The position numbers and the translations under genes were made by a program. A stretch of 64,000 nt of DNA from Bacteroidales bacterium. Lineage in GTDB: Bacteria; Bacteroidota; Bacteroidia; Bacteroidales; F082. Positions 45,336 to 55,521 of this stretch are shown in pieces (the stretch's first letter is position 1; each line of letters starts with the position of its first letter). The stretch covers positions 27,144 through 91,143 of the forward strand of contig JAGYLH010000003.1 of NCBI GenBank assembly GCA_018400955.1. Direction: 5' to 3'. Under the pieces are notes generated by a model that worked only from the letters and a program-made list of their open reading frames with translations, made no database searches and was not told the origin of the DNA.

Positions 45336-46976
45336 TTATAAATTAAAAACAGTACTACATATCTCGTCAGGCAGCTCAAAGTCAATCAGCTGATAAGTGT
45401 CTTGTGTAACTGTAACGGTGGTTTCAAACCAATCGTTATTGTAATACATTCCTACTACATAGTCCTGTCCCACTTCAACATCGCATACTACGGCATCACC
45501 TTGCACCATGGATGCCCAGCGCCAGTCCCATCCATCAGCTTTGCGGAACCAAACGCCAAAGCTGGGCCTGATGACAATATTGGGCGCGCTGGCACAATAG
45601 AGCTCCAGCTCAACAGTAAGTACTTCGGCCACGCCGGTTGTGATTAATGGGATGGTGACAGTGGTGTTTTCACAAAGATTTTCGATATAGGTTGTTTCGA
45701 ATGAAGGGTCAACCTGAACGCCCGCATAAATATTATTGTCCCACTCAATAAATACAGGTATGCCTGATGGGGCATAAATGGTTTGGATGGGGTCGCCATC
45801 GCACACCCAGAAGTAAACATTTTGCATAAAGCTGTTGTCAGCCTGCCGGCGCATAGTGCCGGTCATATTAAAGCAGTCGCAAATATCTGTATTGGCTTCA
45901 AAAAGAAATGACATGCCTTCATAACAGAATTCGCCCCAGAACCAGTCAAAGTTGTAATACGAAAGGTGTGTCAGCTGGGTGTTGATTTGCAATTGACCAT
46001 TCACATTTTCGATGGTAGCCATGCTTTCTTCGGTCCACTGGCCGCTGTCTTCATCGTAGCTCCATACAGGAATCTGATCTCCGGCAGCCACCAAACCGCC
46101 TGTTTCGGGATTGTATGTTTGCGGTGAAACCACCGAAGTGAGTTCGATTGAGGTGTCATCAAAACTGGCTGCCACGCGCCCGGAAGCATCGGTGATTTCG
46201 ATTGCCACCAAGCCTGCCGAATAAAACAAGCCGTCCTGGTTTTCCCCGTTTAAAAGCTCAACATTGGTCATTAAACCACCCGGAAAAGCTGCCATGGCCT
46301 CTTCCACTGTATTGTCGAAGTGGGCAACCAAGATGTTTAGCGAGCCTGAAAGAGCATTTCCAGCGGCATCGCGCATTATGGTACCTGATGGAATACTCAC
46401 CCGGGCGATATCGCCTGGTGCGTTCACCCGGATTTCGTCTTGCACCACGCCACCAACCAGGTTGCCTATGCCACTTTCGCGGGCGATGGAAACCCCCTCA
46501 GGTGCGTTGTCAATAGCTACCATATTAATCTGCAACAGGTTGCGGCCAGTTGATGTAATTACAACGTTTTGGCTGGTTGAAATATACCCCTCAAGTTGTG
46601 CAACAATATTGAATGTTACAGGCCGGAGCACATTGGGTGCATATTGGGAATTAGGCACCAAGGCCAAACCGGCAAAACCACGTTGTGTTGAAAAAGTTAA
46701 GTTTTGTGGCTGAATACCCGTAATATCCATCACAGCATCCCTGTCGGCACCAGTAATGGTCAGGTTTACTGATAAATCACCTTCGCGGCCTATTTGATGG
46801 CCTGTAGCGGCATCCACCATAATGACATCGATGGTGGTTTCAACAAGGTTAAAATCAATGATTAGCTTGGCGTCTTCTGTGGCATCAATCAGTTTTTTGC
46901 ACGAAGAAAAAGCTATCAGCGCAAACACCACGATCAGCAGGCTTGCGAACTTAAAATGACTAATTGTTTTTTTCAT
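45336..46976 (-). CDS. Hypothetical lipoprotein
   Basis: 546 aa intact ORF; lipobox IAFSSCKKLID. Confidence 0.7.
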   Translation of the reverse strand: MKKTISHFKFASLLIVVFALIAFSSCKKLIDATEDAKLIIDFNLVETTIDVIMVDAATGHQIGREGDLSVNLTITGADRDAVMDITGIQPQNLTFSTQRGFAGLALVPNSQYAPNVLRPVTFNIVAQLEGYISTSQNVVITSTGRNLLQINMVAIDNAPEGVSIARESGIGNLVGGVVQDEIRVNAPGDIARVSIPSGTIMRDAAGNALSGSLNILVAHFDNTVEEAMAAFPGGLMTNVELLNGENQDGLFYSAGLVAIEITDASGRVAASFDDTSIELTSVVSPQTYNPETGGLVAAGDQIPVWSYDEDSGQWTEESMATIENVNGQLQINTQLTHLSYYNFDWFWGEFCYEGMSFLFEANTDICDCFNMTGTMRRQADNSFMQNVYFWVCDGDPIQTIYAPSGIPVFIEWDNNIYAGVQVDPSFETTYIENLCENTTVTIPLITTGVAEVLTVELELYCASAPNIVIRPSFGVWFRKADGWDWRWASMVQGDAVVCDVEVGQDYVVGMYYNNDWFETTVTVTQDTYQLIDFELPDEICSTVFNL

Positions 46977-46997
46977 GTCTTATTGGGTTTTAAAGTT

Positions 46998-47699
46998 CTA
47001 AAATAATCTGAAGGATAGTTGAAAATTGACCATAGGTAAAAACTGGAAACTGTTTAAGGCTTGCTCAATCAAGAGGGTTTGTTCGGGGCTTGCAGTTGGA
47101 GCAAGCATGCCGGTAGCCTCAATGCCTATTTCGGGGTTTCCATGATAAACCCCCCCAAGCTCAAGTGCAAATGAAACCACACCATTGCGCGAAATAGTCC
47201 GTCCGAGGCCAATGCCTATATAGGGCGATATGGTATTGCCCGGTTTTAAGGAAATGCTTAACTCTCCTACCTGTTCAGGTGAAACTTCCATAATGCCCAG
47301 TTGGAATCCGTTTTTAGGTGTACCAACAGCTTTGTTTTCAAACATATTGTACAGTGCGCCACCTGCAAAAAAGAAGCCCTTGGCTACCTGCCAGTTTGCA
47401 ATAAGGGAGATGGCCCCCGTTTTAAACTCATTTGAACCCATAACCCCTAAAAACTCGCTGTCCACATCCAGGTTGTATGCAAAATAAGAGCCGCCCACTC
47501 TTAAGTGAAGTGTGCGGAGGATATTGGTTGTGATCTCAACACCGGGACCGAAAGTGCTTAATTTTAATCCCAGTGCCACACCAATCTTGTGGGAAGGGTC
47601 GCTGTCACCGGTGGTTTCTGGCGCAATTTCCTGGGCAGAAAGCCGCATAACAAACAGCAACACAAAAAGACTTAACAAAAGCCGTTTTAAAGTTTTCAT
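46998..47699 (-). CDS. Hypothetical outer-membrane beta-barrel-like protein
   Basis: Signal peptide; alternating barrel-like strands; C-terminal MVNFQLSFRLF. Confidence 0.6.
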   Translation of the reverse strand: MKTLKRLLLSLFVLLFVMRLSAQEIAPETTGDSDPSHKIGVALGLKLSTFGPGVEITTNILRTLHLRVGGSYFAYNLDVDSEFLGVMGSNEFKTGAISLIANWQVAKGFFFAGGALYNMFENKAVGTPKNGFQLGIMEVSPEQVGELSISLKPGNTISPYIGIGLGRTISRNGVVSFALELGGVYHGNPEIGIEATGMLAPTASPEQTLLIEQALNSFQFLPMVNFQLSFRLF

Positions 47700-48161
47700 A
47701 TGATCGATTTTTGGTTGGTAAGTTTTTATTCTAATTCAATAGTACAAAGCTAACTGATTATTTAATTGGTGTCAATTATTTTTAGTAAAAAAACTATAAG
47801 TATCACTTTTAATAGTTTTTTGAAAATTATAGTGGTCAGATTTGTGTGTTCGATCAAAGAAAGTGCATGCTGTTCAAGCTTAAATCAGGAGGTTCTTCTT
47901 ATCCTATTCAATGTTTAGGCTTATGGTTAGATAGTTGCGTTTTCTCCTCCATTCAGCAGGTCTAATTTTGGATTAAGCTACAGATATTCAAATTTTTCAG
48001 ATCCTTCACTCAAAATTTAAAGAATAGGCATTTGAAAGCGAGGGATGGACTATTTTGGAGGTTTTGAAACAAATATGCATGCATCAAAACCTTGCCTGTT
48101 TAAAAGTTAATATTGGCTTTTCAAATTATTTATTAATTTTAGACCATAAAAAGAAGCAAAT

Positions 48162-49601
48162 ATGAGGAAATTGTATCGCTTGATTATCTTTTGTGGAGCA
48201 TGGAGCATTCTCTCTTTGGGTTTATCCTGTCAGCAGAAGCAGCCAACGGATGAAGTTGATTCAGGAGATACCACCAACAGCTTGGACAAGGTGCTGCAGC
48301 GCAGGCGTTTGATTGCCTTAACAGATTATAATTCTGTAAATTACTACATATATCGTGGGGAACCTATGGGGTATCAATATGAAATGCTAAAACAATTTAC
48401 AGATTATATTGGTGTAGGACTTGAAATCCGCATCAAAAACAACCTCCCAAAAAGTTTTGCTGCCCTTGAGTCGGGTGAGGCCGACATTTTGGCCTTGGGT
48501 TTAACGGTAACACAAGAGCGTCAGCAAAAATTTGACTTTACAGCGCCTACAATTATTACAAGGCAGGTTTTAATTCAGCCAATGCCCGAAAATTGGCGAC
48601 GTATGTCCACTCGTGACGAGATAGAAAAAAATTTACTTCGCAGCAGTCTCGATTTGGCAGGTAAAACAGTTCATGTTCAAGAAGGTGCGATTTTTAAAAA
48701 ACGACTTGAGACACTTGCCGATGAAATTGGCGATACCATTTTTATTGTTGAAGACGATCGGGAGGTGGAGGAGCTCATTGGTGCAGTGGCTAGTGGCGAA
48801 ATTATGTTTACAGTGGCTGATGAGCATATTGCCCTCGTTAATTCGCGCTACCACAACAATATTGATGTTCGGACCCCCATCAGTTTTCCACAGCGCCTTG
48901 CCTGGGCATTGCGCAAAGAAAAGGACAATGAACTGCTCAATGAAATAAACAGCTGGCTTGATGAATTCAGCAATTCGCTGCATGCAAGGTTGATACATGA
49001 TAAGTATTTTAAAGGCCATCGTGTTGCACGCATGGCAAGTAGCGACTACCATTCCCTTACTGGTGGGAGGCTTTCGGTGTATGATGAAACCATCAGGGAG
49101 GTGGCACAAATGATTAATTGGGATTGGCGCCTGCTTGCTTCGCTGATTTATCAGGAGTCAGAGTTCAAGCCCGATGCATTAAGTTGGGCAGGTGCTTTTG
49201 GGCTGATGCAGCTGATGCCCGTTGTAATGGAACAGTTTGGTATTGATTCTACAGTTAGCCCTGAAGAGCAGATACATATCGGTGGAAGATTTATCAATTA
49301 CCTTGAAAGGCAAATACCACCTACAGTTACCGATTCAGTTGAAAAAATAAAATTCATCATGGGATCATACAATGCCGGGGTTGGGCATGTGCTGGATGCA
49401 AGACGGCTGGCCGAAAAATATGATAGAAACCCGAATATCTGGACCAACCACGTTGATTTTTTTATACTCAACAAATCCAAGCCATCCTTTTACCGCGATC
49501 CGGTTGTTTATTATGGCTATGCCCGCGGTGATGAAACCTATAAGTTTGTAAATGAAATATTTGAGCGTTACGAACACTATCGAAACCTGCTCCCGGATTA
49601 G
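48162..49601 (+). CDS. MltF-like transglycosylase (SBP_bac_3 plus SLT domains)
   Basis: N-terminal lipobox; LIALTDYNSVNYYIYRGEPMGYQYEMLKQF..; LLASLIYQESEFKPDALSWAGAFGLMQLMPVV; MGSYNAGVGHVLDARRLA. Confidence 0.9.
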   Translation: MRKLYRLIIFCGAWSILSLGLSCQQKQPTDEVDSGDTTNSLDKVLQRRRLIALTDYNSVNYYIYRGEPMGYQYEMLKQFTDYIGVGLEIRIKNNLPKSFAALESGEADILALGLTVTQERQQKFDFTAPTIITRQVLIQPMPENWRRMSTRDEIEKNLLRSSLDLAGKTVHVQEGAIFKKRLETLADEIGDTIFIVEDDREVEELIGAVASGEIMFTVADEHIALVNSRYHNNIDVRTPISFPQRLAWALRKEKDNELLNEINSWLDEFSNSLHARLIHDKYFKGHRVARMASSDYHSLTGGRLSVYDETIREVAQMINWDWRLLASLIYQESEFKPDALSWAGAFGLMQLMPVVMEQFGIDSTVSPEEQIHIGGRFINYLERQIPPTVTDSVEKIKFIMGSYNAGVGHVLDARRLAEKYDRNPNIWTNHVDFFILNKSKPSFYRDPVVYYGYARGDETYKFVNEIFERYEHYRNLLPD

Positions 49602-49624
49602 ATAATTAGCGAACTTTATTTGCC

Positions 49625-50149
49625 CTATAGGCCAAATTCTTTTTTCACTTGAGCTACCCATTTGGCAATGCGCTTGGGCGTCATATCCGCTTGCTGATCC
49701 TCATCAAGTGCCAGGCCGAAAAACTTGCCCTGGGCTGACCCTTCTGATCCAATAAAGGTATAGCCTTCGGCTGGCCATTGTCCGACCAATTTTCCACCTC
49801 TTTTTTCAATTTCATTTTTCAGGAGACCCAATGAATCAACAAAATTATCGGGATAAAGCACCTGATCGCCTAACCCAAACATGGCAAATTGCTTACCCGC
49901 AAATGAGTCATTTTCTGCGTGGAGAAAAAATTCATTCCACATATTGTTGGCGCGGGCATCTTGCCATACTTCTGCCCCAATGGTGGCGCAACCAAAAATA
50001 AACTTATCGAACTCATCAATCATTTGCATGTCGAAACCTGCTAAATGTGCCATAAATACCTGGTCAGATTCAAATTGATCGTAAATTTCGTTGGCTGCTT
50101 TTTCAACATTTCCGCCCGGTGCCCAGTACAATAATGCAATCTTGTTCAT
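49625..50149 (-). CDS. Flavodoxin
   Basis: MNKIALLYWAPGGNVEKAANEIYDQF..FIFGCATIGAEVWQD..FAMFGLGDQVLYPDNFVDSLGLL.. long-chain flavodoxin pattern. Confidence 0.87.
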   Translation of the reverse strand: MNKIALLYWAPGGNVEKAANEIYDQFESDQVFMAHLAGFDMQMIDEFDKFIFGCATIGAEVWQDARANNMWNEFFLHAENDSFAGKQFAMFGLGDQVLYPDNFVDSLGLLKNEIEKRGGKLVGQWPAEGYTFIGSEGSAQGKFFGLALDEDQQADMTPKRIAKWVAQVKKEFGL

Positions 50150-50242
50150 GATGGTAAAGTTTTTTTGTTTGAATTTGTGTGTAAAATTAGAATTAAATTG
50201 CAGAGCGACCACATTTTCATTCGTTTTTAGAATCTGTTTAAA

Positions 50243-50305
50243 TAGCATATACATGCTAAGATGCTATTCAACATGTCAGTAGATGTGTTGAACAATAAAC
50301 ATGTT
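50243..50305. promoter_or_regulatory. Cluster of dyads in the flavodoxin / MarR divergent region (candidate operators)
   Basis: TAGCAT-ATAC-ATGCTA (50243-50258), TTCAACA-N12-TGTTGAA (50267-50292), AACATGTT (50298-50305). Confidence 0.5.
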
Positions 50306-50342
50306 AATTTTGTTGTTTATGCAACTATAATACTTTTTGACC

Positions 50343-50780
50343 ATGAACCATGATGACCTTTTCGACTCAATCGGCTATGTGTGCACAGCAACAGCGCGCG
50401 AACTGAGCAAAGCGGCAACCAAAGCCTTTCACCAGGCCGGATATATGCTCAGTTTTGAGCAGTGGACCCTGTTAGTCAGCCTGTGGAACAAGGACGGGCA
50501 GTGTCAACACGAACTCGCAAGTTGCCAGGGCAAGGACAGGCCAACAATCACCCGTTTAGTTGATAAGCTCGAAAGAAACAACCTGGTTTTGCGGGTGCCG
50601 TCAAAAAGTGATGGAAGGGTAAAAATGGTTTATTTAACCCATCAGGCCAAAGCAATGCAAGCCGGACTCATGGCCATTTACAACGAAGTGATGAAGCGTG
50701 CCTTGTTGCAAACCACCGCCACAGATATCGAAAACTGCAAGGCTAGCCTGTTGCGAATACAGGAAAACCTGAGGCAATAA
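50343..50780 (+). CDS. MarR family transcriptional regulator
   Basis: QWTLLVSLWNKDGQCQHELASCQGKDRPTITRLVDKLERNNLVLRVPSKSDGRVKMVYLT. Confidence 0.92.
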   Translation: MNHDDLFDSIGYVCTATARELSKAATKAFHQAGYMLSFEQWTLLVSLWNKDGQCQHELASCQGKDRPTITRLVDKLERNNLVLRVPSKSDGRVKMVYLTHQAKAMQAGLMAIYNEVMKRALLQTTATDIENCKASLLRIQENLRQ

Positions 50781-50836
50781 ATGTTTTAAAATAGTTGCAT
50801 AGATAATTAAATTAATCACCATAAAATGTTTAAAAA

Positions 50837-51547
50837 ATGAAGAAAGTAATCCATACAGCTGACAGCCGGGGCCGTGCCGAACATGGTTGGCTCAGCTCTC
50901 GTTTCAGTTTCAGTTTTGCAGAATACTATAATCCTGAACGCATGCATTTTGGCGTGCTGCGTGTGCTGAACGACGACATCATACAGCCCACAATGGGATT
51001 TGGCATGCATCCGCACGACAATATGGAAATTGTATCCATCCCTCTGAAGGGTGCAATCGAACATCGTGACAGCATGGGCAATGGCAGCATCATCAAAGCC
51101 GGCGAAGTGCAATTGATGAGTGCCGGGACGGGTGTGCGCCATTCTGAATTCAACCCTTCAAAAGAGGAAGCGGGCAGCTTTTTGCAAATCTGGCTTTTTC
51201 CCAAAGAGCGCAATATTGAACCACGCTATTTTCAAAAATCATTTGAGGCGCAAGATATGCAGAATAAAATGCACCTTATTGTTTCGCCCACAGGCCAAAA
51301 CGATAGCCTGACAATAAACCAGGATGCCTGGTTTAGCATGGGAAATATGCAACAGGGACAAAACTTATCGTATGAAATCAAAGGCCAGGGAAACGGATTG
51401 TATATCTTTGTGATAGAGGGCAGTCTCGAAATAGCTGGTGATACTTTGAATAAGCGGGATGCTGTCGGAATTTCCGAAGTCCAAAGCATTGACATAGAGG
51501 TAAAAGAAGATTCACAACTGCTGTTTATAGATTTGCCCATGCGATAA
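50837..51547 (+). CDS. Pirin family protein
   Basis: RVLNDDIIQPTMGFGMHPHDNMEIVSIPLKGAIEHRDSMGNGSIIKAGEVQLMSAGTGVRHSEFN. Confidence 0.95.
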   Translation: MKKVIHTADSRGRAEHGWLSSRFSFSFAEYYNPERMHFGVLRVLNDDIIQPTMGFGMHPHDNMEIVSIPLKGAIEHRDSMGNGSIIKAGEVQLMSAGTGVRHSEFNPSKEEAGSFLQIWLFPKERNIEPRYFQKSFEAQDMQNKMHLIVSPTGQNDSLTINQDAWFSMGNMQQGQNLSYEIKGQGNGLYIFVIEGSLEIAGDTLNKRDAVGISEVQSIDIEVKEDSQLLFIDLPMR

Positions 51548-51557
51548 AACAAACAGC

Positions 51558-52721
51558 ATGCGCGTTACCAATGCCATAAAAGCAAGTTTGCTGCTTGCCA
51601 GCACCATGACCATTATGGCCGGAGCTATTGTGGCACCAACGCTGCCACGCATCAGTGATGCCTTTGCGCATATGGCCCATGTTGACTTGCTCAGCAGGCT
51701 GATATTAACCTTGCCGGCACTCTTTATAGTACTATTTTCGAGCCTTGCAGGATGGTCCATCGACAAATTTGGCCGCCGGGTTATGCTGCTTGGCTCGCTT
51801 TTGCTTTATGCCCTTGCCGGCACAACAGGAGCCTATGTCAACAACCTATACCTCATTTTGATAGGCCGGGCTTTGCTGGGTATAGCCGTTGCCGGGAATA
51901 TGATTGCCATCAACACCCTGATTGGGGATTTGATGCAGGGAAACGAACGCAGCCGTTTTTTTGGCTTTCAGGGATCGTTTATGGCTTTTGGCGGGGTGTT
52001 TTTTATTCTTTTGGCTGGCTGGCTGGCCGATATTAGTTGGGAATTGCCATTCTGGATATACAGCCTTTCGCTTATCGCGCTTGCCTTGTGCTATATTTTT
52101 GTGCCCGAATCAGGACAACATAAAGAAAGAAAACCCTCGGCCCTTTTTGCCACAAACAGTTTCAAACCAGCGAAAGCATACTTTATAATGTTTATGGGTT
52201 TTACAGGCATGACACTTTTTTATATCATTCCGGTGCAAATTCCCTTTCTGCTGGCCAGTTTCGACGGTGTAAGCAACAGCCAAATCGGCTATGCCATCAG
52301 TTTATCCACCTTTATGGGGGCTTTGATTTCCTTTTTTTATGGAAGAATAAAGCAAACACTTAGTTTTCAATGGATTTATGCCTTGACCTATTTATTGTTT
52401 GCCTTGGGTTATATCGTAATATCCAATGCCGATAGCTATATGCTGACGCTTTTTGGATTGGGCATTGCCGGATTGGGAGCGGGTTTGCTCTTTCCCAACG
52501 CCAACCTCTGGATGGTTCATATTGCACCTGAAAACAGGCGTGGACGGCTTTTAGGGCATATGAATATGGCTGTTTTTATGGGACAGTTTATTTCGCCATT
52601 GTTGGTGCACCCTCTCATACAGGACCGGGGCATTCAAGCCGCGTTTTTTTACCCGGGAATACTGATGTTGTTGATAGCCGCCTTTTTTGCGGTACATCAA
52701 TTTGTGGTTTCGAGGAAATAG
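51558..52721 (+). CDS. MFS transporter
   Basis: Multi-TM ORF; LFSSLAGWSIDKFGRRVMLLGSLLLYALAGT. Confidence 0.92.
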   Translation: MRVTNAIKASLLLASTMTIMAGAIVAPTLPRISDAFAHMAHVDLLSRLILTLPALFIVLFSSLAGWSIDKFGRRVMLLGSLLLYALAGTTGAYVNNLYLILIGRALLGIAVAGNMIAINTLIGDLMQGNERSRFFGFQGSFMAFGGVFFILLAGWLADISWELPFWIYSLSLIALALCYIFVPESGQHKERKPSALFATNSFKPAKAYFIMFMGFTGMTLFYIIPVQIPFLLASFDGVSNSQIGYAISLSTFMGALISFFYGRIKQTLSFQWIYALTYLLFALGYIVISNADSYMLTLFGLGIAGLGAGLLFPNANLWMVHIAPENRRGRLLGHMNMAVFMGQFISPLLVHPLIQDRGIQAAFFYPGILMLLIAAFFAVHQFVVSRK

Positions 52722-52873
52722 GTTTTTCAAATCTTCTGTGAATTGTCGCAGGAAGAAAGGCCGAAAACGTACTTTGAGTTTCGCCCTTATTTTATTTTTT
52801 AATCTCAAGTTAACACCTTTGCACTCTTATCCAAATTGATTATCCCTATTTTTGCCATCACAATTAGTTACCA

Positions 52874-54497
52874 ATGAAAAGAATCCACCTACTAGGTTTG
52901 TCCATATTATCAGGTTTGCTGCTCAGCGCTGCCTGGCCTGAACGGGGTTTTGTACCCCTCATTTTTATTGCATTGGTGCCCCTGTTCTTTGTGCAGGATT
53001 ACCTTGGCAATCCCGAACTAAAAGTGAAGAGGGGCAGGATGTTTTTATATAGCTGGCTTGCTTTTATAATTTGGAATAGCCTCACCACCTGGTGGATATG
53101 GAACTCGACTGAGATTGGGGGCGTAGCGGCCATCTTCCTCAATTCGTTGTTTATGGCCACTATTTTTTGGTTGTTTCATTTCACCAAAAAAAAGTTGTAC
53201 AACAACAGCAAGGGCTTTCTGATTCTTATTTTCTATTGGCTCAGCTGGGAACTATTCCATAACAATTGGGACCTTACCTGGACCTGGCTGCACTTTGGCC
53301 ATGTGTTTGCCACCAAGCCTGTTTGGATACAATGGTACGAATATACCGGTGTGCCGGGAGGTACGGTTTGGGTGTTGCTGATGAACATCCTCATTTTTAA
53401 TGCAATAAAAGCACTTATGCAATGGAAACTGCAAGCGCGCCGCGCCGGTGTGATGGTTGTGGCAGCTGTATTGACCTGGATGATACCGGTGATTGTTTCC
53501 AACACCATTTACAATAATTACGAAGAAACCGGCGAGGCTGTTGAAGTCATTGTTGTGCAGCCCAATTTTGATCCCTATTCCGAGCAATACGAATTGCCTG
53601 CTTCAACAATCATAGAACGCAATCTGGCATTGGCTGCCAGTGTGATGAACAGCAAAACGGCCTTTATCGTAAGCCCCGAATCAGCCATTCAGGATGAAAT
53701 CTGGATGGAGCATACGCAATCCTCAGCAAGCCTGGCTTATGTGCGCGATTTTGTCAGGCAGCATCCTCATGTAGCCGTTGTGATTGGTGCCAGCACCTTT
53801 AGTTTGGTCCCCAAAGCCGAAGAAGGCCACTTTGCAGCCCGCAAATTCAGGAATTATGAGGGTCATTATTTTGCACACAATACAGCTTTTTATATCGACT
53901 CAACTGATCGGCTGTCGCATTACCACAAATCGAAACTAACGCCAGGTGTTGAAATGATGCCTTCCTGGTCTATTTTGCGGCCTTTGCAAAAATATGCAAT
54001 CGATTTGGGTGGGACAATTGGCAGCTTGCGCGTGGATGACAAACCGAACTGTTTTTGACATGTTGGTGGCGAATTACGTATTGCGCCAATCATCTGCTAC
54101 GAATCTGTTTATGGCGATTTTGTAAATGCTTTTGTCCGCAATGGGGCCAACCTTATTTTTGTTATAACCAATGATGGCTGGTGGGGCAATTCGCCGGGTC
54201 ACCGGCAGCATTTCCTGTTTTCGGTGCTGCGTGCCATCGAAACACGTCGCAGCATTGCACGTTCGGCCAATACGGGCATATCAGCCTTTATTGATCAGCG
54301 TGGGGAGGTGTATCAGGCCACACCTTTATTGGGAACAAGCCGTCATCAGGCAACGCTGATATACATTAACAACGAAATAACACTTTTATGTAAAATGGGG
54401 CGATTACCTTTCGCGCATTGCTGCATTTGTCAGTGCAATTTTTCTGCTTACCGGACTGGTCAGGGGATTTCTCGTAAAAAAGAAGGCAACTCTTAAA
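52874..54497 (+). CDS. lnt: Apolipoprotein N-acyltransferase (frameshifted near 54.05 and 54.39 kb)
   Basis: N-terminal TM bundle, VVQPNFDPYSEQY, SPESAIQDE; second frame APIICYESVYGDFVNAFVRNGANLIFVITNDGWWGNSPG. Confidence 0.88.
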
Positions 54498-54512
54498 AAT
54501 ACTTAAGCGGCT

Positions 54513-55502
54513 ATGCAGCAAAGTTTTAAGCTGTCATTAGGCCCTTTTCAGGGCATTACGGATGTGTATTACCGCAAACTATTCCAGGCTCATTTTGGGG
54601 GCATCGATAAATACTACACCCCATTTTTCACTGGTATTTATAAAGTTTCAGGCCGTAGCATGCGCACCCATGAAATTGATCCTGCATGGAATATTACTTC
54701 CAGTCTTAGCCCGCAAATCCTGAGCCGTGATGCCAACGAAATTATCCTTTTTGGTAAAGCCTGCAAAGATTTGGGTTATAACGAACTAAACTGGAATATG
54801 GGCTGCCCTTATCCCCGTGTGGCCAAAAAGAAGCGTGGTTCCGGTTTGCTGCCTTATCCTGACCTTGTTGAAGCTTTACTAGATGACATCAAAAAGGAAT
54901 TGCCGCTGAAATTGAGCATCAAATGCCGACTGGGCTATGAAGACCCGCACGAACTGGATGAACTTATTCCGCATTTCAACGCCTTTGGCCTTTCAGAACT
55001 TATTGTTCACGCGCGTATTGGAAAGCAGCTCTATCAGGGTGGGGTGCATAAAGAGCGCTTTGCACAAATCACAGAAGCCATTTCTACCGAATTGGTTTAC
55101 AATGGAGATGTTTTTAGCAAAGCCAGCTTCGAAAATTTTCAAAACCAATTTCCGGGCATAAAGCATTGGATGTTGGGGCGGGGATTGCTGGCCGACCCTT
55201 TTCTGGCCATTGACCTGAAAAATGCCTGCAATGCCGGGTTTGACGAACGCAAGGAAAAAGTGTTGCGTTTTGTAACCGATTTATACCTGCAAAGGCGCAA
55301 GGCATCTGGCGAAAGGCTTACTTCCCTTGGCAGGATGAAGGAGTTGTGGTCCTATATGGTTTGGTCCTTTAGTGAACCCCAAACAGCCTGGCGACTTATC
55401 CGCAAAAGCAATAGTTTTGAAACTTACGAACAAGCTGTGGCCCATGTTTTCGAAAAACTTGATTGGGTGGGAGCGGGCTACAGCCGTTTTAAAGAGTGCT
55501 GA
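54513..55502 (+). CDS. tRNA-dihydrouridine synthase family protein
   Basis: LGPFQGITDVYYRKLF; NWNMGCPYPRVAKKKRGSGLL; IKCRLGYEDPHEL; MLGRGLLADPFLA. Confidence 0.92.
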   Translation: MQQSFKLSLGPFQGITDVYYRKLFQAHFGGIDKYYTPFFTGIYKVSGRSMRTHEIDPAWNITSSLSPQILSRDANEIILFGKACKDLGYNELNWNMGCPYPRVAKKKRGSGLLPYPDLVEALLDDIKKELPLKLSIKCRLGYEDPHELDELIPHFNAFGLSELIVHARIGKQLYQGGVHKERFAQITEAISTELVYNGDVFSKASFENFQNQFPGIKHWMLGRGLLADPFLAIDLKNACNAGFDERKEKVLRFVTDLYLQRRKASGERLTSLGRMKELWSYMVWSFSEPQTAWRLIRKSNSFETYEQAVAHVFEKLDWVGAGYSRFKEC

Positions 55503-55521
55503 AATGGCTTTTTACTATTGG

